From contig JACRBG010000002.1 in the NCBI GenBank assembly GCA_016234595.1, positions 248,001 to 312,000 on the forward strand: DNA of 64,000 bases. Direction: 5' to 3'. Every line of letters starts with the position of its first letter. Positions within the stretch are counted from its first letter, which is position 1. Of this stretch, positions 16,329 through 25,333 are shown in pieces. Below the pieces are notes generated by a model that saw nothing but the letters and a program-made list of their open reading frames with translations, made no database searches and was not told where the DNA came from. The DNA comes from Chloroflexota bacterium. Lineage in GTDB: Bacteria > Chloroflexota > Anaerolineae > Aggregatilineales > J027. The translations under genes and the position numbers were made by a program.

Positions 16329-19300
16329 TTAGATCATTTGAGGTGGCTCTAAGATGAGAAAAGAGGGTAGCGACTCAAGGGATGCCAAGCGTAATAACTC
16401 GTAACCAATCCCGGCCAAACCCGTCATCAGACTAGGTGTCTCTACGCTACTGGGGACACCGCAAAGCCATCCATTATGGGCAATGCTATCCAGAATGGCA
16501 TGAGCTATTTCATACACTTTTGTTCGAAGTTGCGGGTCAATTTCGAGACTGACCTGAAATATCAAATCCAAATTACCAAGATCGCCATGACACAAGGAAT
16601 GATTCTGCCCAAAATGTTGTAGGGTGTTTTGGATGGCTGCGGCAAGATCGGCACGCAATTCTGGTGTGTCATAATATTTCAGCATAGCAACCCGGGATAA
16701 TCCAATCCCCGGCGCACCGTGACACCATGCGGTCATGAAGTAAGCTAGGTCAAGATTACCTAGCTGCTCGTCGGGTATTTCTCGGAGATCGGCCCAATTA
16801 TTATTTTTAGACGAGAAGAGGGTACGTTCATAGTGGAGTGCTTCAAAAGCGGCTTGACTGAAACGTGGTTGATGGGTGATGGCCTCCAGTTCGATCAGGG
16901 CCCAAGCTATTCCCGAAGCTCCATGCGAAAAACCTGCTAGTGGTTTGGAGGATGCCGTTGAAGGCCAACCAAGCCCACCGTCTTTGGTGCGTGTAGCCTG
17001 TTGAAGCAGATGGTCGCCTGCATAAGTGGCAACCTCCAAAATAGCAGCCGAAGGCCGTACTCGATAAAGGGTTAATAATGCACCGATACATCCTGCTGAA
17101 CCCCCAATAATATCGAAATTTTGGTCGAGCTTGATAAGATCTGGCAAGCGCTGGACGGCCCATTCTGCCTGATCCAGTAATGCGGGTTGCTGCCATAGGA
17201 TTCCTAAGTGCGTTAGCGTATAAATCCACCCTCCCCAACCGTCATAGGCACCGATGCCTTGCAAGCGAGGCGAAAGCTGTTCGATCAGGGTTTGGAGTGT
17301 CTTGAGGCCATCTTGGGCAAGTTGAGTATAGGTGTGGTTGTGGGTGCTTTTGCCGAGATACGCCAAGAACAAAACAATCCCCGGTAGGCCATTATAGAGA
17401 TCAGCCCCCACAGGAGCCAGCATCCAGTTGCGTTCATTCATAAGGGTTAGCCCAAACCAAGAGGCTCCATTTTTCCCATCAAGGGCTAGTAGAGCCAAAC
17501 GTTGGCCTATTTGTTCAGCAGCCACAAGTAACTCTTTTTGAGAGGCTCGTTGCTCAGTTATCTTAGCCTCGTAGGTACGCCAATGAGCATGGTCTACACC
17601 CATGGCGAGGGTAGCTAGCGAGGCTTCGATAAACCAGAGTTGTTGCGTCAGGTCATCTTCACTTAAGTGATTAAACCGAGCCAAGACCATTTCCATCCCA
17701 GTTTCCTCAAAAAAGTCGGTGATTTTTTTCCCAGAACTTGTCCATAAATCCCGAGAATTGGGGTGGGTACTAAATATAGGGGTATCCCCTTGCCATAAAT
17801 CCTCACGTTCCGCTGCAATCACGCGGGTGAGAAAAGGGTAGGGTTTTGCCGAGAACCACAAGCGGTCAAAAAGGCATTCCCGGTCAAGCGCATCCCGTAG
17901 AAGATCTGGGTGGAAACTTTCGTAATAAAGCAAGTGATATGTTTGGGTGGGTCTCAGAATAATTCGTACTTCCACATCCGCAAATTTTTGCAGTACGCCT
18001 CCCTCGGTTGTCATGGCTTCTCTATGACGTAGTAAGAATTGATAAATCTCAATGAACCCGTCTCGAATATCAGAAACATAATCTTGCACAGCAACTTCCT
18101 GACCTGAGAGGGTCGGACGATTACTCGATCCGGGCATTGTCACCCGTTTGCGGGTAAAGCGCATGACATCTTTTCCAACGTCTTCATAGGTCGGTACAGG
18201 ATGAGGTGAAAGCTGACCAGCGATTCCGCCGAGTCCGCTTAAATCAATGCCTTCGGTCGCATTATTTCCCCATACTCGTTGTGGCAGCAGCCCCACCCGG
18301 ATGACCGAGTGTTCCATTTTGGAACCGAGCATTGCATCAACATCACTCGCGCGGGTTTTGCCGCCGCCGACAGTTGGATGAAATAGCGACTCCACATCAA
18401 TTAATACAGGATGTTCGCCAGAGGCAATTAGATTTTCGAGATGAAAATCGACCGCCCCGAGTGCATAGAGTAGGGCGAGATAGCCCCCTTGACGGCGATA
18501 GAAATTTCGCAACTCACTATCGGAGGTACATGGCCCATGCTCTACAAACTCAATCCACCCATACTGTTCACGAGTCAGCATTTTTAGTAAATGAAAGGGG
18601 GGATGATCGCCATGCTGATTCATCCATGCAAGAAGCTCTTGAAATTTTTGGTCTACCTGAATGGATCGAGGTTTGTAAACGAGTCGAAAACCAGATGCAA
18701 AAACTAGAATGTGGACGGAGCGGCCATGTCGATGGCGATCACCCGCATCGCATTTCAGTTCGACTAATGGGCCGGGGTCCTGATCCGGGCAAAATAGGCT
18801 CAAAATACTTGACCAGTCGGCTGCAAGGCGTATCATCAATTCGAGGTTCACTTCAACCCATTGGTAGATACATTGAACCACCTGTCGGGCCATCACCGGA
18901 TATTCGTAAAGAAGATCGAGCGAGAACTCTGGCTGACGCAGCAGGTTTACAAAAGATTCGAAGCCCGCTTCGTTAGATACCCCGTTGAGCCGACCCTGTA
19001 AACGTGCCACATTAAGTTCCAAAACCATTGTACGCAGCAAGGTTGGTTCCACGAGGCGGGTCAGTAAACTGACAAAGCTCATTTCGACAATAGCAGTTGG
19101 GTCAAAAGGTGGGCTCGAATAATTTGTTAGTTCCGCAGTGGCTCGCTGAATCAAGCGGCGGCGGCCCAACGCCAACAGCGGGGTCACTAAGTTGACAAAG
19201 CCCATCACGTTTTGGATCTGCCCTGAAGTCCGATTAGAGAAAAATTGCTCTAACCTATCAATATAGGCTTCACTTTCAAAAAATTTTGTATTGGATGCTC

Positions 19301-19619
19301 TCTCGCTGAAGGCCTCCATAATGCGCTCTATCCAATCAGCGGCATAACTCCCTACCTCAGCTAGCTCTTGGGAAGTCATTGCCAAAATCTGCTGAAGTGA
19401 TGTTTCGGTTAGGCCATCCATTTCCAGCCGATCAGTAAAGGGTATCTCTCTTTGTACGAAAGATTGTTGCCATGATTCAAATCGCTTATTGGTACTTGTT
19501 GATGGTATCTTTTCTAATAGATCGTGCCGGAGCAGGGGTATCCGCTCGGACAAGGTCATTGCTTGATACCAATTATGGGAATAGGCCTTTACAGCGTGTT
19601 GATCAATTGTGTTATCCAT
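16329..19619 (-). CDS. lanM: Class II lanthipeptide synthetase LanM
   Basis: 1096 residues, normal for LanM. The N-terminal two thirds is the kinase-like dehydratase that phosphorylates and eliminates Ser/Thr; typical segments include KCDAGDRHRHGRSVHILVF, GFRLVYKPRSIQVDQKF and GAVDFHLENLIASGEHPVLIDVESLF. The C-terminal LanC-like cyclase has Gly-rich helices (GLPGIVLFLAYLG, FSHGASGIAWAL) and zinc ligands in WCHGAPG (~965) and LCHGDLG (~1006). It dehydrates and cyclises the two precursors encoded just upstream. The ATG at 19619 follows AAGG weakly; a 24-residue ORF with a strong ribosome binding site precedes it. It is the last gene of the lan operon. Confidence 0.95.
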   Translation of the reverse strand: MDNTIDQHAVKAYSHNWYQAMTLSERIPLLRHDLLEKIPSTSTNKRFESWQQSFVQREIPFTDRLEMDGLTETSLQQILAMTSQELAEVGSYAADWIERIMEAFSERASNTKFFESEAYIDRLEQFFSNRTSGQIQNVMGFVNLVTPLLALGRRRLIQRATAELTNYSSPPFDPTAIVEMSFVSLLTRLVEPTLLRTMVLELNVARLQGRLNGVSNEAGFESFVNLLRQPEFSLDLLYEYPVMARQVVQCIYQWVEVNLELMIRLAADWSSILSLFCPDQDPGPLVELKCDAGDRHRHGRSVHILVFASGFRLVYKPRSIQVDQKFQELLAWMNQHGDHPPFHLLKMLTREQYGWIEFVEHGPCTSDSELRNFYRRQGGYLALLYALGAVDFHLENLIASGEHPVLIDVESLFHPTVGGGKTRASDVDAMLGSKMEHSVIRVGLLPQRVWGNNATEGIDLSGLGGIAGQLSPHPVPTYEDVGKDVMRFTRKRVTMPGSSNRPTLSGQEVAVQDYVSDIRDGFIEIYQFLLRHREAMTTEGGVLQKFADVEVRIILRPTQTYHLLYYESFHPDLLRDALDRECLFDRLWFSAKPYPFLTRVIAAEREDLWQGDTPIFSTHPNSRDLWTSSGKKITDFFEETGMEMVLARFNHLSEDDLTQQLWFIEASLATLAMGVDHAHWRTYEAKITEQRASQKELLVAAEQIGQRLALLALDGKNGASWFGLTLMNERNWMLAPVGADLYNGLPGIVLFLAYLGKSTHNHTYTQLAQDGLKTLQTLIEQLSPRLQGIGAYDGWGGWIYTLTHLGILWQQPALLDQAEWAVQRLPDLIKLDQNFDIIGGSAGCIGALLTLYRVRPSAAILEVATYAGDHLLQQATRTKDGGLGWPSTASSKPLAGFSHGASGIAWALIELEAITHQPRFSQAAFEALHYERTLFSSKNNNWADLREIPDEQLGNLDLAYFMTAWCHGAPGIGLSRVAMLKYYDTPELRADLAAAIQNTLQHFGQNHSLCHGDLGNLDLIFQVSLEIDPQLRTKVYEIAHAILDSIAHNGWLCGVPSSVETPSLMTGLAGIGYELLRLASLESLPSFLILEPPQMI

Positions 19620-19633
19620 CTGCCTTGCCTGTC

Positions 19634-19708
19634 CTATGATGAAGGGCGATTCAAAAATGGGGAGGATTTAGGCCATGAAATCGGCAGATTTCCATCCTTT
19701 GACTTCAT
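19634..19708 (-). CDS. 24-residue ORF between lan precursor and lanM
   Basis: ATG at 19708 sits 8 nt after GGGAGG, the best ribosome binding site in this interval; the frame (MKSKDGNLPISWPKSSPFLN then RPSS) ends 14 nt before the lanM start. It has no Cys and no leader similarity, so it is not a third precursor. It may be a leader peptide that couples or limits lanM translation, or simply a chance frame behind a displaced ribosome site. Confidence 0.35.
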   Translation of the reverse strand: MKSKDGNLPISWPKSSPFLNRPSS

Positions 19709-19747
19709 GGCTCTATCCTCCCTATATCAGGATTTCAGCGTTAGCGT

Positions 19748-19987
19748 TTAGCAGCAGCCAACCGTAAAGACACCGCAAGTTCCACGGAAAATGGTGGGGC
19801 AACCGCCCAGAGCGCAACTTAGCACGGCGGAGACGTCAACCGTACCCCCATCCACGTTGCCGAGGTCGTTATCGTCCAACTCAACCAACCCGGCTGGATT
19901 TTCGGGCAGACTGGCACGCTCTTCGGCAGTGAGGGTGTTGCGATACTCTGCATCTTTCCATGCACGAACAATATCAATATTTGACAT
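19748..19987 (-). CDS. Class II lanthipeptide precursor (mersacidin/lichenicidin-type leader), peptide B
   Basis: 79 residues, with AAGGAG 8 nt before the ATG. The leader (1-48) has the family pattern MSN-DIVRAWKDAEYR ... SLPENPAGLVELDD and ends in a double glycine (GG at 47-48), the cleavage site for a C39 peptidase. The core (49-79) holds five Cys (58, 63, 71, 78, 79) and six Ser/Thr (T49, S53, S57, T65, T70, T75) that could form thioether rings; it ends in Cys-Cys. The leader is almost the same as that of the second precursor upstream, but the core is different, pointing to duplication followed by core diversification. Modification by LanM and export by the C39 transporter are inferred from context. 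Confidence 0.9.
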   Translation of the reverse strand: MSNIDIVRAWKDAEYRNTLTAEERASLPENPAGLVELDDNDLGNVDGGTVDVSAVLSCALGGCPTIFRGTCGVFTVGCC

Positions 19988-20068
19988 GATCTTTTCTCCT
20001 TGATGTGAAAACTAAATTGAACTTTAGGCAGGCGATAAGAAGGGTAGGCTTCGCTTCTTAAGGTTGCC

Positions 20069-20332
20069 TTAGCAGCAATTTGACAGAATGGCCCGGGTAC
20101 ATAGGAAGCCGCACTGAGTGAGACCAAAACAGGTGTTGTAATTGGTCAAGCCCCCACAGCACCCTAATGAGGCCACAAGTTCAGTTCCACCACCGACTGA
20201 GGCATCCAGCATCGCATCATCCAACTCAACCAACCCGGCTGGATTTTCGGGTAGGCTGGCACGCTGTTCAGCCGTCAAGCTATTGCGATACTCTGCATCT
20301 TTCCATGCGCGAACAACATCTACGTTTGACAT
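20069..20332 (-). CDS. Class II lanthipeptide precursor, peptide A
   Basis: 87 residues, with GGAGG 7 nt before the ATG. The leader (MSNVDVVRAWKDAEYR ... SLPENPAGLVELDD) ends with a triple glycine at 47-49. The core from ~49 carries seven Cys (58, 59, 68, 74, 78, 86, 87) and seven Ser/Thr (T50, S55, T63, T67, T72, T79, S84), unusually Cys-dense and again ending in Cys-Cys. The DNA of the two leaders shares long identical runs, for example around GCATGGAAAGATGCAGAG. The pair could act as a two-component lantibiotic or as independent products of one LanM. I see no match to a known core from memory. Confidence 0.9.
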   Translation of the reverse strand: MSNVDVVRAWKDAEYRNSLTAEQRASLPENPAGLVELDDAMLDASVGGGTELVASLGCCGGLTNYNTCFGLTQCGFLCTRAILSNCC

Positions 20333-20449
20333 AACAAATCCTCCATAGTATGTTTAAGAATAGAACAGTGTTTTTAGCTACAGTTTCTGCAGTAAACTGA
20401 TAACTAACCAGTTGTGATGGGGTTACTTGCCAAATATTTCATGACCTAT

Positions 20450-22678
20450 TTACTCGCCTACTTGCTGGGCGACCATAGCGGCGTAGTAACCCCCTTGCCT
20501 CACCAATTCATCATGTGTTCCACGTTCAACAATATGGCCGCCTAGCAGCACTAAGATGAGATCAGCATTGCGAACGGTACTGAGGCGATGGGCAATGACC
20601 AAACGAGTACATGACAGCGCATTGAGATTTCGATCTACCTGATCTTCGGTCTGTACATCCAAATGGCTGGTGGCTTCATCCAATAAAAGAATGGCAGGGT
20701 TGTTTGCTAAGGCACGGGCAAGCGCCAGTCGTTGGCGTTGCCCTCCCGACAAACCAGCACCCCCTTCGGCAATCTGGGTTTCATAACCCATGGGCATCCT
20801 CATAATATCCTCATGTAAGCAGGCTTTCTGAGCAACTTCGATAATCTGCGGCAGGCTCAAATCGGGATTATTAAAGGCGATATTGTCTCGTACGGAATTA
20901 CTAAACAGAATTGTTTCTTGTAAAACGACTCCAAATTGAGAACGGACTGTTTGGTAGTTCATGCGAGATAAAAGATGCCCGTCATATAAGATCTCCCCTT
21001 CCGTAGGGGGATAAAACCCTAGAGCCAGCTTTGCTAATGTGCTTTTTCCAGAGCCTGTCGGCCCGACTATCGCGACCTTTTGTCCGGGTTTAATCGTGAT
21101 TGAAATATTCTCTAAAGCCCAAGGTGTATTGGGGTCGTAACGAAAGCTCACATTGTGGAGCTCAATTTGCCCTTGAAGCTCTGGGGCTGGGGTCACACTC
21201 CTAACATCCTGCTCTGGCTTGGCTTCCACTATATCGGTAATGCGGCCTAGATGAGCCGAAACCAATTGCAATTGTTGAGCAGTATTTACAAGAGAACCTA
21301 GGGGGGCTAAAAATGAAACGGCAATGGTATTCAGCGCTAACATTGTCCCCAAGCTCATCTCGCCTATCAGCACATAATGAATGCCTACCCATAGCAACAG
21401 TAAGGGCGTAAATGTTTGCAAAGAGCTGGTTGCAACATTGATAAGCGAAGATAAATGACGTTTTTTCAGTGAGGCTTCAAGGTCTTTGAAGAACAAGCTT
21501 GACCAATGATCGAGGGCCCGGTCCTCAGTCCCCGACGCTTTGAGTAAAGAGATACCTGAAAGAGCTTCGACCAGATAACTCTGCGATTCTGCTTGGGTGG
21601 TGAGCCCACTTTCTGTTAGGTTATGAATGCGCCTCGCTGTGAATAGCAAGATTAGCATCTGAAGAGATGCCACCCCCATGACCACCAAGCCAAATATCAG
21701 GTTTTGGTTTAAAAGAATACTCAAATACACCAATACAAAACTGCCGTCTAAAATCACAGAGATTGTTTGATTGGTCAGAGTTTCGCGGATGACCGTATTA
21801 CTGCTCAAACGCATTAACATATCGCCGCTGGTACGTTGCTGAAAAAAGCGAAAGGGTAAGGAAAGGACATGTTCAAAAAATCCGAGCATCAACTGAGCAT
21901 CGAGGCGAGCTTGTAGATAAATGAGCAGCACGGAGCGTAGGTATTGTAAGAGGACCTGCGCCAGAATGATAAGGACCAGCCCGACACCGAGAATCGTCAT
22001 AAAATGATCAAGCTGATTCGGTAAAATATCATCCACCAAGATTTTGGTAAAACCGGGGAGAATCAGCCCAATCAATTGCAGCAAAAGAGAGGCTACTAGG
22101 ACTTGGATTAAAAATCGGGCAATGCCGGGTAATGCAACGAGGCGAGCCAGATAAGTCCGCCATGACATCGCACGGGCGGCAATTCGGCGTTTTTCAAAAT
22201 GGATTCCACGTTCGAATGTTAAAACGACCCCTGTAAAAGCACTATCAAATTCGTCTGCATCTAGGACCTGACGACCTTTAGCAGGATCAACTATCCAAAT
22301 TTTGTTGGATGTCCAGCGCTCTACAACAATAAAATGGTTAAATTTCCAATGAGCGATTGCAGGTAAGGGGATAAGATTAAATTGATCTGGTTCGATTGAG
22401 TAAGCCTTAACCCGTAAGCCATAGGCCCGACCGGCTTGTGTTATGCTTCGTGCCGAAATTCCGTCCCGACCTACACCTATCGCTTCTCGACATTCGGCGG
22501 TGTGAGTTCTACGCCCATAGTAACTTAGAATCATGGCTAGGCACGCAGCCCCGCATTCCACAATCGATAGTTGCAACTCGACCGGGACACGTCTGCGCTG
22601 GCCTTTCAGAAAACCCACCAGCGAAATCCATGAGGCTCTACGGGTCAAAAAAGTAAAATACTTGGTTTGGGTTGACAT
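20450..22678 (-). CDS. lanT: Lanthipeptide-processing ABC exporter with C39 peptidase domain (LanT)
   Basis: 742 residues. Residues ~30-165 are a C39 double-glycine peptidase: Q36, catalytic C42 in VECGAACLAMIL, His in FNHFIVVE, Asp in WIVDPAKG. A six-helix transmembrane domain follows (~190-470). The C-terminal ATPase has Walker A GPTGSGKST, signature LSGGQRQRLALARAL, Walker B AILLLDEATSHLD and H-loop VIAHRLST. It cleaves the leaders after GG and exports the modified cores. It begins 13 nt after the adaptor gene without a strong ribosome site, so translation may be coupled. No separate protease gene is needed. Confidence 0.95.
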   Translation of the reverse strand: MSTQTKYFTFLTRRASWISLVGFLKGQRRRVPVELQLSIVECGAACLAMILSYYGRRTHTAECREAIGVGRDGISARSITQAGRAYGLRVKAYSIEPDQFNLIPLPAIAHWKFNHFIVVERWTSNKIWIVDPAKGRQVLDADEFDSAFTGVVLTFERGIHFEKRRIAARAMSWRTYLARLVALPGIARFLIQVLVASLLLQLIGLILPGFTKILVDDILPNQLDHFMTILGVGLVLIILAQVLLQYLRSVLLIYLQARLDAQLMLGFFEHVLSLPFRFFQQRTSGDMLMRLSSNTVIRETLTNQTISVILDGSFVLVYLSILLNQNLIFGLVVMGVASLQMLILLFTARRIHNLTESGLTTQAESQSYLVEALSGISLLKASGTEDRALDHWSSLFFKDLEASLKKRHLSSLINVATSSLQTFTPLLLLWVGIHYVLIGEMSLGTMLALNTIAVSFLAPLGSLVNTAQQLQLVSAHLGRITDIVEAKPEQDVRSVTPAPELQGQIELHNVSFRYDPNTPWALENISITIKPGQKVAIVGPTGSGKSTLAKLALGFYPPTEGEILYDGHLLSRMNYQTVRSQFGVVLQETILFSNSVRDNIAFNNPDLSLPQIIEVAQKACLHEDIMRMPMGYETQIAEGGAGLSGGQRQRLALARALANNPAILLLDEATSHLDVQTEDQVDRNLNALSCTRLVIAHRLSTVRNADLILVLLGGHIVERGTHDELVRQGGYYAAMVAQQVGE

Positions 22679-22691
22679 AGTGGTTTATGGT

Positions 22692-23228
22692 TTAATCAAA
22701 CAGCCTGCCGATAATTGGTAAAAGAGAGACAACGGGGCGGGAACCCATCTCAACCTCTATAACATAGATTACTTGTTGGTCATTGTTCAGATGATCTGGG
22801 TTTTCTACCACAGCCACAAAGACTGGGTTGTTGACGGGCACATCTTGTAATCCAAAGCGATTTTGTAATTCGGTAGGAGTCAATATACCCGGCTCAATAC
22901 GACTTATATGGCCGATTACGTAGCGTGTAGAATCATCTAATATGACTATCTGCCCCACAATCGGGACATGATCTTGGGGGAGTAACACCAAAACATCATT
23001 TGATTGAGACCTTTCAACCGCTAGGCCTGTGCTGTAGACGGGAAATTCACTAGCTCCGACAAGACCAACCCCAATCATCACTATCAAAAATAGAACCCAA
23101 AATGGCAAAATGGCGCGGGGTTTTATTAACCGAGGGAGGATGGACTGCTTTTTATCTTGCAGATAGCGTTCCATCGCCTTGCTGCGAAAAATGGGTGATG
23201 GTGGGGTTTTGGGAGTCGAATCTACCAA
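22692..23228 (-). CDS. Truncated HlyD-like membrane fusion/adaptor protein of the lan operon
   Basis: 178 residues from a TTG at 23228 with GAGG 8 nt upstream; an ATG at 23285 has no usable ribosome site and may lie upstream of the transcript start. The N-terminus (IFRSKAMERYL) and one membrane segment (ILPFWVLFLIVMIGVGLVG) are typical of HlyD/LanT-associated adaptors, followed by EFPVYSTGLAVE and a small beta domain. The long coiled-coil hairpin of HlyD is missing and the protein is about half the usual length. It probably pairs with the C39 exporter encoded next. Family assignment is from the N-terminal pattern only. Confidence 0.65.
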   Translation of the reverse strand: MVDSTPKTPPSPIFRSKAMERYLQDKKQSILPRLIKPRAILPFWVLFLIVMIGVGLVGASEFPVYSTGLAVERSQSNDVLVLLPQDHVPIVGQIVILDDSTRYVIGHISRIEPGILTPTELQNRFGLQDVPVNNPVFVAVVENPDHLNNDQQVIYVIEVEMGSRPVVSLLPIIGRLFD

Positions 23229-23293
23229 GTGAGTATCCTCAAGATTTTTCCCGTGCAATACGATAAAACTTACCACCTTAAGCATCCTAAAAA

Positions 23294-23313
23294 CGTTACT
23301 GAAACATTACGAT
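23294..23313. promoter_or_regulatory. SARP-type heptamer repeats upstream of the lan operon
   Basis: TTACTGA (23296-23302) and TTACGAT (23307-23313) are 11 bp apart. The 20 bases match 13104-13123 at 16 positions. The repeats lie 68 bp before the proposed TTG start of the adaptor gene. Relative to that gene they are in the same orientation and at nearly the same distance as the copy before the small peptide gene ending at 13036. Confidence 0.55.
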
Positions 23314-23703
23314 TTAGCTGCCTAAGATTCGCCGTCAGCAATTAATCGGCTTGATCATTTGCAACTCCGTGTGATCGGCTTGTTTTTCAAGCACTAGTTT
23401 CTGTTATTTTTGGAGCAAAAGACCGGGAGAGGTATCAACGTTGAATAAAAGGACCATACGCTTTGACATGTAGTGGAAATATCCCTAAGCCTTACTTTAT
23501 GTTGATTCCTACTTTGCCGTATGATTTTGAACTCCCCACCACTGAGCCGCTGCTGAGGGTCACGCCCTACTCACTGTTACCACGCACATCTTTTTTGAGC
23601 GGTGCGCCGTGCGCCGTTTTGTTTTCTTAATGGAACAGGTATGACGGCTAAAATAGGCCGTGCTATTATGATAGAGGCGATATTACTTTGTAGCTTGGGT
23701 TTG
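23314..23703. other. Intergenic region upstream of the lan operon
   Basis: About 390 bases without a credible gene. It is the remaining promoter region of the lan operon and the tail of the remnant ORF to the right. A GTGCGCCGT repeat occurs around 23600; nothing else was recognised. Confidence 0.4.
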
Positions 23704-24042
23704 TTACTCATCAATTACAATCTTGTTGCTTATTGCCCTATAGCAGTTCTCAAGTAGAGTGAGCCATTCATCAAGATTAAGGAAGCCCGCATGAGTAAAG
23801 AATCCAATCGTGTCGTAAGCGGAGATTGAGTCAGGTACGTGACCCTTCATCGCAAATTTTGGATAATTTCCAGAAATTGAGGTGGAAGCCGCGATATGAA
23901 AAGCAAATCTTCTATCCATGGAAGGCATCTTGGAGGATTCGAGGGTTTTCCAACGAGGCAGCAGATAGGTGATCATGAGTGGTGAGAAAAGGAGCGTGGC
24001 AAGAGGCCTTTCCGCCCCAAAATAAATTCTTCGAAGTCCCAA
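23704..24042 (-). pseudogene. Possible remnant of a coding sequence, unrecognised
   Basis: An open frame of up to 112 codons (TTG at 24042; first ATG at 23976) with no ribosome binding site. Its end (GFFTHAGFLNLDEWLTLLEN, then CYRAISNKIVIDE) is protein-like, and the frame stays open upstream to a TGA near 24090. This suggests the 3' end of a gene whose 5' part has decayed or been deleted, next to the lan locus. I do not recognise the family, and it could be a chance frame. Confidence 0.3.
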
Positions 24043-24110
24043 AAACAGGGTGCGGAATGTTGGTTCGAGTAAGAAAACTCCTCAATTCAGCACTCCGCCA
24101 ACCTGTCGGA

Positions 24111-24620
24111 TTATAGGTAACGGGCACTTGCCATCCCCACGAGGGCAATGATCGTCAGCACGACGCTAACGCGGGCATGAGCAACCACTTTTGCGGTCTG
24201 TTCGCGCAGCACTCGCAAATCATCGCCACGCATGGCCGGATTGCCACTGGGCATCTTTTCGGACAGGTTGGCTTCCAAGGTTTGCATAGCACGTCCGGTG
24301 AAAGCTCCCATATATATCCCGGCTAGGATACCCGCCAGCGCCCCAAACCCTAACACCGCGTTGCCCGTATTTGAAAAATGATTCCGCACGTCACTTAGGG
24401 CGTATAAGAGTATTCCGGCCAACATCGTCAGCCCAGCACTGATGCGAAATACCTTAGTGATGGCAGTATGTTTTAACAGCGTGTTTAAATACCACACGCC
24501 ATTTTCTCCTGCCGCTTGGACGGAGGGTATGATGAAAAAAGCGATGGAAGCTCCGACCCCCACCCAAGTGAAGGCCGCGACAATGTGCAAAAGACGAAGT
24601 AAAATGAGTGTATAATCCAT
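24111..24620 (-). CDS. Integral membrane protein, DUF2269/CopD-like
   Basis: 169 residues from ATG 24620 (AAGGAG 7 nt upstream). Four membrane helices are visible: YTLILLRLLHIVAAFTWVGV, VFRISAGLTMLAGILLYAL, AVLGFGALAGILAGIYMGAF, and VVLTIIALVGMA at the end. The His in LLRLLHIVAAFTWVG is typical of these haem- or copper-linked membrane families. It begins 16 nt after a small cytochrome c gene, so the two probably form a membrane redox pair. The function is not established. Confidence 0.7.
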   Translation of the reverse strand: MDYTLILLRLLHIVAAFTWVGVGASIAFFIIPSVQAAGENGVWYLNTLLKHTAITKVFRISAGLTMLAGILLYALSDVRNHFSNTGNAVLGFGALAGILAGIYMGAFTGRAMQTLEANLSEKMPSGNPAMRGDDLRVLREQTAKVVAHARVSVVLTIIALVGMASARYL

Positions 24621-24636
24621 GAGCTTCTCCTTGAAA

Positions 24637-25029
24637 CTATAGCGTAAGCAGATAAGCGATGAGATCGGCAATTTGCTGGCGACTGAGACGCTGACCAAAT
24701 TGGCTATACATCACATTGCTGAAACCATCCACTACATAATCGCCGGGCCGCACAATGCTCGTGTAGGTGTATTGCTGCGCTGTGATCCCTGTTCGGCGGG
24801 CTGAAGCGGTTTTCCCATACTCGTGAAAACTGGGGCCGACCAGTGGGTTGCCGTCCAACGTATGGCAACCCGAACAGGGTGGGGCCCCGTTAATAGACTG
24901 GGTGAACAAGTCTGCCCCTCGCGCTGCATCACCCATTGGAAGTTCGTCCACTGAATCCTCTTGAGAACAAGCGGACACGACCAGCGCAAGTAAAATCAAA
25001 ATCGGTATCCATTGGCTCATAAGCTTCAC
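24637..25029 (-). CDS. Small cytochrome c lipoprotein
   Basis: 130 residues from a GTG at 25029, chosen because GGAG is 8 nt upstream; ATG 25020 and TTG 25035 are alternatives. A lipobox (ALVVSAC) predicts membrane anchoring. One CSGCH haem site sits in GAPPCSGCHTLDG, and a distal Met is likely in VMYSQFGQRLS. The C-terminal helix QQIADLIAYLLTL is typical of class I cytochromes c. It is co-transcribed with the DUF2269-like gene and probably carries electrons to or from a membrane oxidoreductase. Confidence 0.85.
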   Translation of the reverse strand: MKLMSQWIPILILLALVVSACSQEDSVDELPMGDAARGADLFTQSINGAPPCSGCHTLDGNPLVGPSFHEYGKTASARRTGITAQQYTYTSIVRPGDYVVDGFSNVMYSQFGQRLSRQQIADLIAYLLTL

Positions 25030-25333
25030 TGGCAAATCTCCGACTTATGCTTGATTTCGATTATTGCACCATACTCTATCGGGTCATCAAGGTGTGTGAC
25101 GACAGGATGGGCGATGCCGACACCCGATTGCAGCTTCAGCGCCCCGAACCAGACGAAGACGCGACCCATTAAAATGCCAAGAAATAAAAGGTCACATTGT
25201 TGCTCTCCTTGATTGAGCTAATCGTAACAGGCGGCGGTGGAGATGTCGTCGTTCCAGAAGAGGCTTTTAATGTACATCCAGAGGCGTATGGGTGCGGGGG
25301 AACTACTCTTCAGGGAGTAGGCGGGCGGGTTGC
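25030..25333. other. Intergenic region, no gene seen
   Basis: About 300 bases between two minus-strand operons. It should contain the promoter of the cytochrome c gene; I see no clear promoter hexamers, hairpin or coding frame. Confidence 0.4.

Noticed and set aside
18332-18976. A 214-codon open frame on the plus strand opposite lanM
   Set aside because: It lies entirely antisense to a full-length LanM with all motifs, has an Arg/His-rich composition typical of a shadow frame, and has no ribosome site.
19819-20127. Frame overlapping both lanthipeptide precursors
   Set aside because: It reads the duplicated leader in a wrong phase across the intergenic gap; the two precursors have good ribosome sites in the right phase.
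23704-24148. Two overlapping minus-strand frames as separate genes
   Set aside because: The 78-codon frame (23912-24148) overlaps the DUF2269-like gene end and looks like noise; only the 112-codon frame has a protein-like tail.
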